From Acanthosoma haemorrhoidale (Eukaryota > Arthropoda > Insecta > Hemiptera > Acanthosomatidae), in the NCBI GenBank assembly GCA_930367205.1, contig OV884011.1, positions 104,771,139-104,835,138 on the forward strand: a DNA stretch of 64,000 nucleotides. The letters are read 5' to 3'. The notes below the pieces were generated by a model, which saw only the letters and a list, made by a program, of their open reading frames with translations, was not told the DNA's origin and did no database searches. This document shows positions 37,513 to 49,994 of this stretch, piece by piece (within the stretch, counting starts at the first letter, position 1; each line of letters opens with the position of its first letter). The translations under genes were made by a program, and so were the position numbers.

Positions 37513-38455
37513 GCGATTATAGTAATAGTGAGAATGCTCTGCTAAGATTAGGAGGTGCCAGGTGCATCTTATCAGCTAGGAGGGAGGTGGAGTAACCTGC
37601 TGCTACATTCCTACTTGCTCACTTTCAAGAACTTCTTCATCAAGAAAAATGTTGCTACTTACTCATTCACTAAATCTTAGATAATACGTTTGAAGAAACG
37701 CATAGTTCTAGTGCTCGGAAAGGTTAAGCATATTAAGGTTATCCCTATCATGGGAAGTTATGTCATAACGTCATAAAAATTCCTTTTGGTGTCATGCCCA
37801 ATAGAAAAGGATAGATGTATGTGAACGAACCCGCAGGTAATCTAAATGGTATAGTCAATTAGGGGAGGTCAATCTGTAAAAAAAATTACATTGCTTGGAC
37901 CATGATTATTACCTGGCAGATAGAGAAACATACCATTAAAAAAATATTAGCAACGATTATACTCGTCCTATGTTTCTCGAATGGTCCATTGTTCTCCAAA
38001 TATTTACTGCATAAATTTGAGCCCATAGACACAAGGTTGGAAGAAGGAAAATATACGATAAAGGCTAGAATAGGAAGAACAAAGACGTAGTAGGTCGACA
38101 ATTATTGTACAGGCTATCATTACACGAATATCATTTCAAATTGCCCATAGCTGCGCAAAACAAGTGCACTACATCATCTCTAATATATTATGAGTCTATG
38201 AAAGAAAGCTAATTTATTCATTTTTGAGTGAAAAGGAAGGTGATGTGGTTTTGAAGAGAACTATTTTGGCAAGTTAGATTTCGGATCCCGTGGCGGTTTC
38301 GATATTAGAAAAGTCAAATATGTACTTTTAGAGTAGCCATGGCTTCAGGACTTACCCTTTCGTGTACAATCACTAATTAGTTAGTATTCCAGAACCAAGT
38401 TGAAAGAATAAAACAAAGCGAGAAACGTGTTTGTTTCTTTACTCTTAATAGTATA

Positions 38456-38965
38456 CTATAGTACTTGAGAATAGCATAGGGAGATGGTATTAAGTGCTTT
38501 GAAAACGCATAATGCTTTTAAAGGCCAAATAGATTTCGATTTGAAATGTATGTAGTAGCAATATGAGAACGGCAAACAAAGATGGCTGAATGGATATGGG
38601 TATTGGTGAGGACAAGGCATGTCATGGCCTCCATTCGTACAAGGACTGCTTGCCCAGTATTCCATCCCGGAATCAATCGGCTGAGAAATCCCTTGAGCGA
38701 GTGAGGGGATTATTGAGAAGGCAGCAGCAGATATGAAGGGAGTCCTTTGAGGACATATGTAAGTAATTCCAGCCGGAGCCAAGAGAAGATATGTTTGATT
38801 AGCGACAGGAGGGAAGCGAAAGGATTCCTTTGTCGGAGTGTGGAGAGCTCTAGCTGGCAGCTGGCCGTCCTTCAAGGATGAAAAGAACGACTGTGGGTGG
38901 CTCTGTAGCAGGTCCCGGCCACCTCTCGGAGTCCGCTCTTCGGTGTCACTGCTCCTTTTATCTTA
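38456..38965 (-). CDS. Longest open frame in the window, unknown protein
   Basis: On the minus strand the frame is open for about 169 codons from just after a TAA (38966) to TAG at 38456. The first two thirds look coding: SSDTEERTPRGGRDLLQSHP, then KDGQLPARALHTPTKESF, then LLLAPAGITYICPQRTPF, with higher GC than the flanks. The last third is AT-rich and less protein-like. There is no ATG at the start, so it would have to be an internal or partial exon. A strong plus-strand donor (ATAT/GTAAGTAA at 38759) argues for an alternative reading. The family is not recognised. It lies inside the 37.3-42.2 kb inverted-repeat interval. Confidence 0.3.
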
Positions 38966-39678
38966 ATGTGTCAGTCTTTTTCATTTGTCATTTGGGAGGG
39001 AGGAGGCAGGAACGCCAAAAATAAGGAAAATTTCTAAAAACGTATCAGCAAAAGTAATATATTTGGTTGTCGAATTCAACTAAACTTTTATTCAAACGAT
39101 AGGAAAAATTATTATTCAAGGTATATTTCACAACATATAGAAAAGTAATGATTAGTATTTCGTAAAAACATTTATGATTTCTCAAGTCCTAGCCCAAAAT
39201 CTAATTAATATTTAATATTATTATACCCTAATTCAATAGGTATTTTATTTTATTATTTTGATTGTATGATTTTTGTTACATGTATAATAGGCGGATTCAG
39301 GTGGTTTAACAAATAAAATATGATGTGGTTTATCACAATCCTATCGTAAGTTTTAAGTACCACTCCATAATGTTTCTTCACTTTCTATGATCTTAATTTT
39401 GTTTACATTTGTTAAGATGTATATACCCGCATGCTCATACATTTATATTTTTGTATATATATCAGTTGATCAGTTAATAGTACATTCTTCTGCGAAAATG
39501 ATTGTAAGAGAGTAAATATGTTAGCAGGCCTTACAGCGGACTGGAAGGGTACAAAATGTGGAAGTAGTAGTATAAATATTGATAATAACCTCCCCGAGCC
39601 GGCCATGAACTTGTGGCAAATGAATGAAATTTAAATGAAGGAGAGGTACACGCAACCCTGCCCCCCCCCCACTACAGA

Positions 39679-39936
39679 TTACGTCAGTAGCACCAAGGTT
39701 CGAGCCATGATTTCATCGACTACAGTACCGGGGATGACTGGAGTCGGCTCAAGACGATAGCCAGCGGCAGGTGTCAGGGACAAGATGGCGCCGGACACGG
39801 TACAACAGGTGCCAAGGGCAGGCCCGTCGTCAGCTGCTACATGCATACAGGCTTTCCTTTTACAGTCTCTATTCCGTCGAGTCATGTCTGCATGGAGCAT
39901 AGCCGGGCGGCGAGTCCGTTCCCACGGCCACGTCTG
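39679..39936 (-). CDS. GC-rich open block with a good splice acceptor
   Basis: A GC- and CpG-rich island. On the minus strand an excellent acceptor (CATCTTCTCTCACTTACACG then TTACAG) precedes a frame that stays open for about 85 codons, starting TWPWERTRRPAMLHADMT and ending GTVVDEIMARTLVLL, with a weak donor-like GTAATC just before the stop. A plus-strand frame is also open for about 84 codons, as expected where GC is high, so strand is uncertain. It contains CAAGATGGCGCC, a YY1/Pho-type motif. It could be an exon, a CpG promoter patch, or part of a repeat. Confidence 0.3.
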   Translation of the reverse strand, partial: QTWPWERTRRPAMLHADMTRRNRDCKRKACMHVAADDGPALGTCCTVSGAILSLTPAAGYRLEPTPVIPGTVVDEIMARTLVLLT

Positions 39937-40641
39937 TAACGTGTAAGTGAGAGAAGATGTAGTACAGTACAGTACCGTCCAGAGCATCTACTAGTCCACC
40001 ACTTTTATGGAACTATTATACAAACAACAGGAGAGTGGCAGAAGGCCAAGGAGCACACAAAGATATGACAAATTCTTATCTATAAAAAGTTGAATACCTA
40101 ATACTAAGTAAATAAGTTAAATACAGCAAATATGCATAATGATTCCCTGTAGTCACTTTATTTAATATAACGATTCGTATTTGGCTAATTATGAGGCTAA
40201 CAATTTTGCAATTTTACAGTCAACGAAAATCGTTATTCTCGGGTAAAGTGGCTATACCCAACGACACGCAAGCACCTGACGCCCCTGAGGTTATCATTGA
40301 GATGTTCCTAATTCCTCAATGTTCTTCTGATAATTATAAAGCGTGAACCTTAATTTTACCGGATTTGACAATAACGTAATTTAAATATTTAATTTGTCCA
40401 CACTAACGTTTTCTATAGCTCTAAGCTGTCATCATCTTTAAATTAAATAATCATGTGATGAAAACATAGACTGTCCACACGGTATACAAACAAAGTCAAT
40501 TACTAAAAGCAACAATAAATAAATATAATCTATTTAAAAACATGTTAGAAATGTCCTATCCATTTTATGTATTACACTGCAAAAAAAAAATTACTAACAC
40601 CACAATAATAATAGATAGACATTAATCCTATGTCTTCTCAC

Positions 40642-40844
40642 CCAATTGTTGGTATGAAAAATCTTTATGTTTTTCTTATTCTGTATAACGAGTTGTGCCT
40701 TTTCCACTTGTTTTACTCTTCGACTGGTTTTATTTAGGAGGTATGGAGCGGACGGGTCGACAACTTGCATACATGCGTTTACTGTTTCTTTTATTTTATT
40801 AATATTGTCCAATGTTAGGGAATTTAATTTAATTGCGTTTGAAA
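40642..40844 (-). CDS. Candidate internal exon, lysine-rich unknown protein
   Basis: The minus-strand block lies between an acceptor (CAATGACCAG) and a good donor (AATTGG/GTGAGA). Two bases plus 67 codons are open, and the frame is closed by TGA just before the acceptor. The peptide contains SNAIKLNSLTLDNINKIKET, MQVVDPSAPYLLNKTSRRVK and ends in TNNW. Its composition is clearly protein-like (charged and helical, one N-K-T sequon). Its start phase matches the end phase of the block at 46775-46878. The family is not recognised. Confidence 0.4.
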
Positions 40845-41059
40845 CTGGTCATTGATTTTTTATCATTCTATCATAAAGAAAGCCAGTCGAAATAGCCCGA
40901 CTTCATTAGCAGTTTAATTCAGTATAAGAATTTTGTAACAATTGCGTCATTTTTTTAACAATTGGGCGAGTAGCCATAGAATTAATTGATTTTTGTATAG
41001 TATAACATACTATAGAATATTTAGACTTAGAGATTTTGAGCTACTTTTTTGATAGGTGT

Positions 41060-41230
41060 TATTTAATGTTGCTTCCAATAATTGATTTTGTTAGAATACG
41101 TATGCACAGCCTATCTTTTTATCATATGACGTTTCATTTTAGCAACTGAAGACGACAGCTTAGAACTGTCGAAACCGATTTTGTTATGAATAAACGATAT
41201 TGTGGAGAGACGGGAGATTTGTTATTTGAT
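41060..41230 (+). repeat. Dispersed repeat, LINE-3'-end-like, copy 2
   Basis: Pairs with 1800-1985. It carries CGTATGCACAGCC, AGCAACTGAAGACGACAG, AACTGTCGAAACC, then AATAAACGATATTGTGGAG. The GACAG...CTGTC arms can form a short hairpin before the AATAAA-like end. Confidence 0.5.
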
Positions 41231-42014
41231 TTATATCCTTCTAGTATCCTGGCACTAACAATATGTAATAACATAATTGTTTATTACCGGATGAAGGAAA
41301 CGATGATTCTTTCCCTTAAAATTAAAATAATTATCCCTGCCGTTACGGGGACATGCGTAAACCCAAATTCAATTATGGCTAATTAATAAGCTAGCATACC
41401 GTTCGCACATCAAGATAAAAATGTTCTTTATTATAATTGGATGGCGATAATGGACGAGCTGGAAAAGCTGGAATGGGTAACGAATGAACATGAGCTACCT
41501 GGATAAGAGGAACACGTCTTAAGATGGAGCAAGTAGCACGACCTAACATGCGCAGTTCAGGATAGTAGCAAGCAGACTAATTACTGCGCAATGTAACCGA
41601 GCATGTAGAACAATCCGTAGTCGAACAGAACGTAAGCCATATGAGCACAAAACTGAGGACTATTAACTAGTATATAATGGTCGGTATGATTTGATTTTAA
41701 AGAATACAAATGTTCGTTTCTCTTAGTATCTTTCCTTTCCTTTAATCGGCAAATGCTTTTGACTTCCCACTTATTCACATCCTTGTTCTATTGTTGGAAC
41801 ACAACGCTTGTTCCATCCACTACTACCCTATGGAGGGGGTGGTAGTGTATATCTATGATCCTGTAAGACAGTAGGGGAAGCCTCCTTGTCTGGCACCTGA
41901 GAATGACAGAAGTGGGATGTCTAAAATATATATGCTAATAGTTGATAAGCTGATTCACACATTACAAACCATTATTCATAATCCATGACTATAGTAACGG
42001 CCACCAAATTAAGG

Positions 42015-42210
42015 GGGTGGCCATTTTCGCCATGTTGTCGCACTTAGTCCCCAACGATTGACGGCCGGCCGGTTCAAGCCTTGTAATTGCTGTAAGTGGC
42101 AACGCTGGTCGTCCCTTGTTGCCAAATTTCTCCGTTAGGCTAGATAATATTCGATATAAGGTTTTATATAAGAATAGTGTAGGCATAATAAAAATTGGTT
42201 TGAGTAATCT
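42015..42210 (-). repeat. Inverted dispersed repeat, right copy
   Basis: Reverse-complement partner of 37349-37512, with a 27-base insert that includes GGCCGGCCGGTTCAAGCC (plus strand). Just beyond its inner end, 42000-42023, GGCCACC and GGTGGCC form a perfect 7-bp stem. Confidence 0.8.
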
Positions 42211-43345
42211 GTATTTTATAAAGTAGAACTATTAAACAACAGATAAAGGATTCAGAAGTATTCGTCAATTTATGGGGAGTTATGGAGCGAGAGTTATATT
42301 TAGTACAATGCTAGTATAAGTTATCATGACACTTCTTCAGGCGCTTCCAAGCAATTCACCAAGCACTTAATGAAGTCACAAAAATTTCATTATATATAGA
42401 TCATAAAAATATATTATTCATACAGAACTGATTTCATCATATTTAATAATGATAATTCGTAAGTTTGCTTAAAAATTTTCAGTCAAGAGTTATGTACCCG
42501 TTAGTCACTAGGATGTCCATAATAACTTATGTTCAAGCAAAAGTTAAGGGTCTAGAGTAGAGAGGTCGAACATTTTAGATATGACATCAGCAATGGAACA
42601 AATTGTTGTAATTTAATATGGCGGACGGTCATGATGAATTGGAGCATTTCAGAATACAACTTATGGAGTAGATATGTGATTTGCCTATATTATGAGAGTC
42701 AGGTAGGAAATATAACAAAAGCCGATCCACACCGGTGACTAAAGAAATGACTTTACACACACAAGAAACACAAACGTGGTTGAAGAAGAATGAACAATTC
42801 TGAAATGAAACGATTCAAGGGGTCGGCATTAAATGTTTTTACAAACGTTATCGATATAGTTTAAAGAAACGGAAGGGGGAGTTATCAAGTGTTGTAGCGA
42901 TGCGAAGTTCCATATTTTGTTGTTTAAAATAACAACTATATTGTGAATAATAAGTTTGATAGGAATATAAAAGGAATGTTTCAAATCCCAATGATGATGT
43001 TTTTCCAACTCACCACATATTGTAATTTTCATTAATATTACCAACCTACTGACTCTGTATTCATTACATTCCGGGGGTTACTTCATTAATTATGTTTTAA
43101 TATTTACATTGATTAAATTACAAGTTGATTTAATAAATTTATACAGCATTTAGATGAATTGTTTTTAATTGTACTTTCTGGTTTCAACATTGAACTAAAC
43201 ATTTAATTACGCTAGAAAAAAGTAACTAGTAAAACAATGAAATAATTATTAGCCTTTATTACATTACGATTTAGATTAAATTCGGGTCTAATGATATTTT
43301 TTTGAATATAATCAATTGATTGTTTGTAAAGTTTATATGCTCCAG

Positions 43346-43505
43346 TGGAAATGTAACTGGGAGTAGTGTATTAAGTGATCCTGATGAAAATATACCGTGG
43401 GACCACGGAGACCTACCACACTACAAACACCGGATGTTACCTTCTTACTTCGAAAAGATGTACAAAACGGATGCTAAGACAACAGATAGAGTTCTAGCTA
43501 GTTGA
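43346..43505 (+). CDS. Candidate terminal coding exon, unknown protein
   Basis: After an acceptor (GTTTATATGCTCCAG) one base plus 52 codons lead to TGA. The peptide is protein-like: NVTGSSVLSDPDENIPWDHG, then DLPHYKHRMLPSYFEKMYKT, ending TTDRVLAS. Codons are mixed and the block is less AT-rich than its flanks. The nearest AATAAA is about 200 bases further on. No other exon of the gene was identified and the family is not recognised, so a pseudogene fragment is possible. Confidence 0.4.
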
Positions 43506-44190
43506 GAATTTAGATTTGAATCGAAATTATTTATAGCGTCTGAGAAGGGAGAAACTAATGTTCACGTATTATTTACTTTAATTGGTTAAGTTTACTTATT
43601 TCTCCAACTCATGTTATGGCGTTTACATGCTACTTCCATCGTCAGAACATCTACCGCACTAAGACCTGTTGCGACATACATGACATGTGAAAAAGTCGCT
43701 CATAAATAAATTTGACGAAGACTTGACATCATTCTTTTTCCAACCTATAAATAAATCCATTCAAGACAAAGAATATTTCGCAATAAGCCTGTATACAAAA
43801 TGAGCAGTGAAGAAGGAATGCGCTGGAAGCAAGAGGGCCGTTGAACCCTGCTGTATGAAGGCAAGTTCACAGAACCAGTTCTGGGGTCTCCGCTGCGGCT
43901 GGCTGCTTCATCGCTCGCCCTACCTCAGCACCACACGGGAGAGAGGATGTCTCTCCCACTTTTCATTTCTTTGTCGTTTTACTTTCCATATTACAAAATG
44001 TCAGGATATACTTCTAGATCCGCTTAGTTAATTACAAAAAAACATTGTATGTCAAAGGAAACGTGACATGGCACAATGAATACTACATTTTGAGGTTATT
44101 GATTCTTTCAGAACCGGATTTTTCTTCAGTTAGTTAGTAAATTAATGGAAAATAATCAAGTTATGTTTATTATTTTATCCATGCCCTTTT

Positions 44191-44800
44191 TTACTCACAT
44201 TTGAGGTGAACCCTATCGGGAGCTAACAGCTCCGATAAGCAAATCCTAAATATTAACATTTTTAATAATTCAAATTTATATACAATAAAATGAAGTGTTT
44301 GGCTCCCTGCACTGCATAGTTTGCAGTTTCTGACACAATTACTAGTCTGGTTAAAATAACTGTTCCTCCGCTGTCGGACCACTTTCATGAGAGTCCCAGT
44401 GTCCCGTTTGAAATTGTTGGAGTCAATTTGCTTCACTTCAGCCAGTTGACTAAAAAGCGGTGAACCGTACAGCAGAACAGGCCTGAGTATGCTCTTATAA
44501 ATCAGCTTGAGCCGCAGAGATAGGTCGGGGGAAGTCATCAAGCGTGTAAGCTGGTAAGAGTTTGTTTCAACTTCCTCGCAAAATGGCCACTAAAACGGAG
44601 GTGTTGTTCCATTTTTAAGGCCAAATACATGAGGCTGTTTGCTGCGTTCCTACTAAGTATGTAGTAGGCAGTGTCTTCAACAAGAAATGATACAGCTAAA
44701 CAAATATCAACAATACAGGAGAAATAGTGTCTGCGCGACATCCGCAAAGACACAAGTCGCTTTACGGTAGGTAGCCTCACGAATCTGGATTTGCAATGAA
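44191..44800 (-). mobile_element. LINE reverse transcriptase remnant, second Jockey-type family
   Basis: The minus strand reads YLALKMEQHLRFSGHFARKL, KQTLTSLHA, then after a frame change LMTSPDLSLRLKLIYKSILR and PVLLYGSPLFSQLAEV. The motif (L/I)-x-x-x-(I/L)-L-R-P-V-L-L-Y-G-S-P after a K-L-x-x-L-x-x-L helix is the conserved thumb/connection part of Jockey/R1-group polymerases. Sequence differs from the Jockey copies elsewhere in the window, so it is another family. It is frameshifted, and homology fades on both sides. Confidence 0.65.
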
Positions 44801-44809
44801 GCAGGAAAT

Positions 44810-46770
44810 GTTAAAAATTAACTATTCATCATTTACATGACAGGAAGTGACAATGAGGATTGGAAAATGTGCAACGCTGTATAGAATGCTTTCTCTAATG
44901 TTAATAATCAATATGACTCACCAAAAGCTCATTCCTTCAATTCAACGTTAGACGAGAGCACGGAAAGTTACAACTCACCAACTATAAGTCCTTTAAAGTG
45001 TGAACCGTATCAAAGAGGAAACTAGAAAAATGCCATATTCAAAGCCCACAAAATAACTACATACCGATGGAAATTAAAATTATTTTGAGATTAGGTTTAT
45101 CAGCATCATTATCATCAGCAGCATGTATTCTAAATATCCCAAAACACCCATCAATGGCTTTTAGTGCACTGCCCATTCTCACAGCACTATCTGGAAGTCC
45201 CTGCATCTTTCCTGAATTCCAGATAAACGTCAATCAGACTTACGGGGATTTAGGAGAGTTGAATTCGGATGTCGATAGTGCTGACCGCTTCAATAACTGG
45301 TATCTTTACGATGTTATCTTTCTGTCTCGTCAATATTATGACATTGGCCACTCCAATTTTAAAAGAGGTATTAACCAAGCATATTTGTTCATAAGGCATC
45401 ATTTTTCCAGTCGGAATTAGCCAATGCTACCTATATTGACTGAATACGAGGTTTGTACTGTGGCTACTAGTTCTACATATAAAACCTAACAATAGATTTC
45501 TGACTTGTCTATTGGTCTAAAATTGGTTGGGAGAGGATTCACTACTATCAGGTGTTTAGAACTGTACAATTTTATAACTGCCCATTCTACATTTGAATGA
45601 ATACATATAATAATATTAGGTAAATATAGTTCCGCTAAACTAGTTCCTAAACTTCTTTTCATCATTGCAATAATTACCTTCCAGTCCCATGGCTACCATT
45701 TGCACCTCGACACACTCTCTATTTCTTTTTACTCTTTCCATCCTTTACCGGTTCGTAGTAACATAATGCGCTCTTGCCAATAAGTTTGATGTGCCTAGGT
45801 CCAAGTACCTCAACTATACTAAGTATTCGGGTGTATGGCACCAGTCATCTATTTAAACCTAGTAAGGTCTTCTGGAAGGAACGGTCAATGTTTCTGCATT
45901 ACATACACCAGAGTGAAGAGTACAATTATTCAATTTACTAATAATTCAGAATGTATATATAATATTAAACAAAAAAAACTGCCAGATTTATGCGTAATTT
46001 CTCAAAAGATTGTGTAATTATTACTCCAGAGATATCTTTCACTAATTATTGTTATTCCAGAAACGTTCAATAATGTCATACAGGTTATCATATGCAGAGC
46101 GTTGAAAAATAAAAATCTATACACCGTCGCACAATAATAATGATCTAAGATTTTCATTTATTCATTGTTAAAAATATTCATTTTACAATTTTTGTAAATA
46201 TAAAGAAGTTGGGACTAAAATAATCAAACATATCACGATTTATAGAGCACAATCATGACTCTCAGTTCTAATATGGATGGAGATATTTCTTTATTGACTA
46301 TTCATTCTTTACTTTTTTTATTATGATAAACAACGAAATCAAACATCTTAGTTTTGACACCTCACCTAAATTTGTACAGTTCAAATAAAATAGAACAGCG
46401 CAAACCTTGAGGCACCAATGAAAAACATAACACGTTATCACTCCACAATAACGAAAGCAATAATATCAATTAATACACAGCCGGGTTTATTCTTATTGTT
46501 GATTTACGATCCAATAGGTTTAAATAAAATGCAAGTAAAATCTTTTATGATCCCAGTCTATTCAATTCATTCAGCTAACTACAAAATTTCTTTAATTTAA
46601 TTAAAGCGAACCAAATGTTAGGCCATCGTTTTGGTTTTTTTTATGTTATCTCGACTGAATATTCTCCGCTTGAGGAGTCTGTTTCCTGTTGCCGTTCGGA
46701 CACACAGGGCAGGTAAGTGGGCCAGGGCTGGAGCCGAAACAACAAAAGAACCAATATGCGTCTACATCGC
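44810..46770. other. Non-coding stretch
   Basis: A 117-codon plus-strand frame from ATG 45067 has no recognised domain and no clear splice support. The remainder is AT-rich. Confidence 0.35.
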
Positions 46771-46774
46771 TCAC

Positions 46775-46878
46775 CTTGGGTCTTTCCTGGAGACCAAGTC
46801 TTTACAAGACAGCCTCCTATCGTGAAGGCAGCTGATAAATCCAAGGATATCTCGCTCGTTTCATCATAGTTTGAAATA
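46775..46878 (-). CDS. Candidate internal exon, unknown protein
   Basis: A minus-strand block of 104 bases between an acceptor (AACTTCGTAAACTGCAG) and a consensus donor (CCCAAG/GTGAGC). In the frame with one leading base, 34 codons are open: ISNYDETSEISLDLSAAFTI, then GGCLVKTWSPGKTQ. It ends with one base of a split codon, which would be completed by the two leading bases of 40642-40844. Beta-strand-like composition, one cysteine. The family is not recognised. Confidence 0.4.
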
Positions 46879-47615
46879 CTGCAGTTTACGAAGTTAGTGT
46901 TAAAATTATATTAATAAGCATACTTATATTTACTATATTAGAAATCAATAAGGGACTGGACGGACGTGTTTATAGAGATTTTAATTAGGACGTTTCGACT
47001 ACCAGGCTCTTAGGTCAGACAGACTGGCGATTTTCAAAATTTTATACAACCCCTTTTAGATTGAACTTTCTGCATCTTACTTCTATCTCCTGTCATCAGC
47101 TGCATAACCCCTGTTTAATTATACCAGTAAAGTTTTTCTTTTTTTACCTACTAACTTTATTATATTAAATAGTTTTGTAAGTCTTAAGTTCTCCGTATTC
47201 CGATTCTGAAAACATAAAATACAATACTATCCATATTGAAAACATAGAATTCTTGTATAAATCAGCTGTGTAATTAATTTTGAGCATTATTTTGCAAATC
47301 AAACACTTAATACATTATAATTAATAACGTGCGAATACGGATTATTTAATGTTTCTGCACCTTTGGTCAAAAAGTAGATATCGGTAGACCAAAGTAGAAT
47401 TTGAGAAAAGACGAAAGCAAAAGTTGTAACATATAACAAACCAAAAAACGGGTGAGACAAATTTTAAAATAAGAAAGAAAACCAAAAAGGTATTATATAA
47501 AACAAAAGCCAATGTTGGGAATGACCTTTTCTATGTGACAACCTATGCTTTAAAAAATGACTATGAACATTGAGGTGTTTGGGCTCCGAAGCATAATAAG
47601 AAAAACCATTCTTAC

Positions 47616-47694
47616 CTCCAGATGACAAATACCCGGATGAAATAAATACCTGATTGGCAACGATGAGATATATCTTATCTCTTCCCTTATTCAT
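47616..47694 (-). CDS. Candidate exon ending at a consensus donor
   Basis: On the minus strand the peptide MNKGRDKIYLIVANQVFISS followed by GYLSSG leads into CTGGAG/GTAAGA. The frame is closed by TGA just upstream of the ATG, so the start may be that ATG or one of several AG dinucleotides. A second frame is also open here. The donor is good and the 5' boundary is unclear. Confidence 0.25.
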
Positions 47695-47859
47695 AAATCA
47701 GGTGACTGGTATCGATAGGAAGGCTGGCGAGCGAAGCAGGCAGGGGCCGAGACCCTAGTCTTCCAAAAATCAATACAAATCAATCATAACCCTTCTGAAA
47801 CTTCACCTTCCTCCGAAAGATTCCCCGTAAGGAAATGATGAAATTAGTAACATCTCATG

Positions 47860-49960
47860 ATATAGGTGTTGGAATGATTTCATCATCATTCAACTGATAC
47901 ACATTTTGTAGGGAAAACTCGTGTAAAAACAGTAATTACGGAACGGTATTTCCACGGGTAACACGGAATAGATTCGCTTATTCTCCCCTAAACTACGTTT
48001 ATATAATTTTATATAGTTAAACGTCTAAACCAAACAACGCCACTGTCTGTTTATTATTCAGAAGTTCATCGACGCCTCCGTCTCGTTTGACTGAACATCC
48101 AACGGTCAACGAATTTCGGTTCAAGTTAACTAAAATAGATGCCATGTTTATAGAAACAAGGTCAAAGAACCCACTAACACTTTTCATACAGGAATCAGAC
48201 GTATTTATGAACCGGAAAGAAGGATATTTAGATGGATCGTTCATGAGTGGCCGGGCCCCTTAAAACTGATATACCAGCTCCCCTAATCTCAAGTAGGCTA
48301 AAAAACTATCTTGTTCGTTTCAATTATATTTACTTGTAATGCGCAAAACGGTAATTTTTTTTTTAAATTACTTCTTCTGTGAATACGACAAAGAATTTCG
48401 TCCCCAACAATTCTTTTATAATAGTCGGCTCGGTCAAGGCATCATCCCAACATTGATCTATTCATCAAGTTCACGATTCTACCCAGGCAATGAGATCAGT
48501 CTAGTCGTTTTGATGTCCTTGAAAAACACCCCCTTTACTTTTAGAAACACAAACTGATCTGACTAAGATTTCATTCTGATATCTTAAAAACATCAATCAA
48601 GGAAATATGTTCCACTGGAATGCATAAATAGTTGAAAAAAATTAAAAAGTTTATTGTTTAACAAAACGTTATTCATACCTACTGCTATTAATTATAGACA
48701 TTTTACTTCAATTCATCACAAAAATAAATTTAAAAAAACATTACTAAAGTGATATAAATCCAAAATAACAAAAACAAATAACAACACAAATATTACTCTT
48801 GAAGTAAAAAAAGTATCATTAATTATGGTAATTATTTAGTATGGATTATTATAATTTGGAGTCGTGAAGATAATAATAAGAAAACTAATTTATTAAAAAT
48901 TAAACCTAGTATATGCATAACTAAATTTAATAACAGACATAACTGCATTAAAATACCACAGAAACTTCAAATGGCAAATAAGATACAGCGTTAATAAAAA
49001 TTTCATGCAGATTTCAATCGTGGGTATGAGTATTCATTGCAGCAGACAGAATTGAAAGGCGGGGTATATTTATCAATATACGAATTCAATTTACAATAAT
49101 CATTGTAACTTCGTATCTTCGGTTAGTCATAGAAATCGAATATTTATTCTATTCTACCAGCCTCTCACCTTCCAAAATAATGTCATACAGCTTAGGTTTG
49201 CTGAGATGATCATATTATATTACTGCTACTAAGCGTGATAATAGAAATGACTAAACTCCTTTTCAATTCTGCCTGCACTAATGTTCAAAAGATTTGCGCT
49301 TGTGAAAAATAAAAAGCTGTATAAGCGGCCTAGAGACTACATAAGCAGTATTTAGCAAGCAAAAGGGAAAAATAAATAAATTAACTTCGTAAACAATATT
49401 GAAATACAAATTTTCATCTTGCTACCTACAGTCCTAATAACTGTGCTCGATATACGTAAGTACCAAAAAATATTCAACAACAAAAATCACAATACTGTTT
49501 TTACACACAACTGTTATCATGCATAACATCAGTTTATCGTTTAAAAAATCTGTAGATTCATAAAAAATTAAATACATAAAAGTATATTTATATAAACATA
49601 AACCATAAAATGATGACTGGAGTACGATCTACTTAAATTACGGCCATCTCAACAGTTTTTGTTTGATTTGCCTTTGAATTATAATTAAAATTAAGTATGT
49701 GAAAGAATACTGTTTATGTAACTAATTTCGCGAATAATATTACCGAAAAAACTTCCGGGTTGAGCAAATGATCGATGTATTTGCTAAACACTAATGAATA
49801 AAGGAAATGATTTGTTGTTGGTAAACTGTGATAAGTTGGATGTAGGAAGGCGGTGGCTTCGGGTTTGAAGGGACGCTACCCACCACCTGCACCCGTTGCT
49901 GGCTGCAAGAACAAAGCTAGAGGAGTGGTGGTCTGAGGGAAAGATTAACTTTTATTTCCT
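47860..49960. other. Non-coding stretch
   Basis: Open frames at 48017-48244 (-) and 48339-48557 (+) lack convincing splice sites or domains. From 48560 to 49840 the sequence is extremely AT-rich with nothing recognisable. Confidence 0.4.
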
Positions 49961-49994
49961 TTCACATATAGTTTTTATTACTTTCGCACTGTTT

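Noticed and set aside
45067..45420. 117-codon plus-strand frame beginning with ATG
   Set aside because: Low-complexity start, no domain, no convincing donor or acceptor, and no poly-A signal at the end.
48017..48244. 75-codon minus-strand frame with ATG
   Set aside because: Reads somewhat like protein, but I found no acceptable splice donor, no domain and no poly-A signal tied to it.
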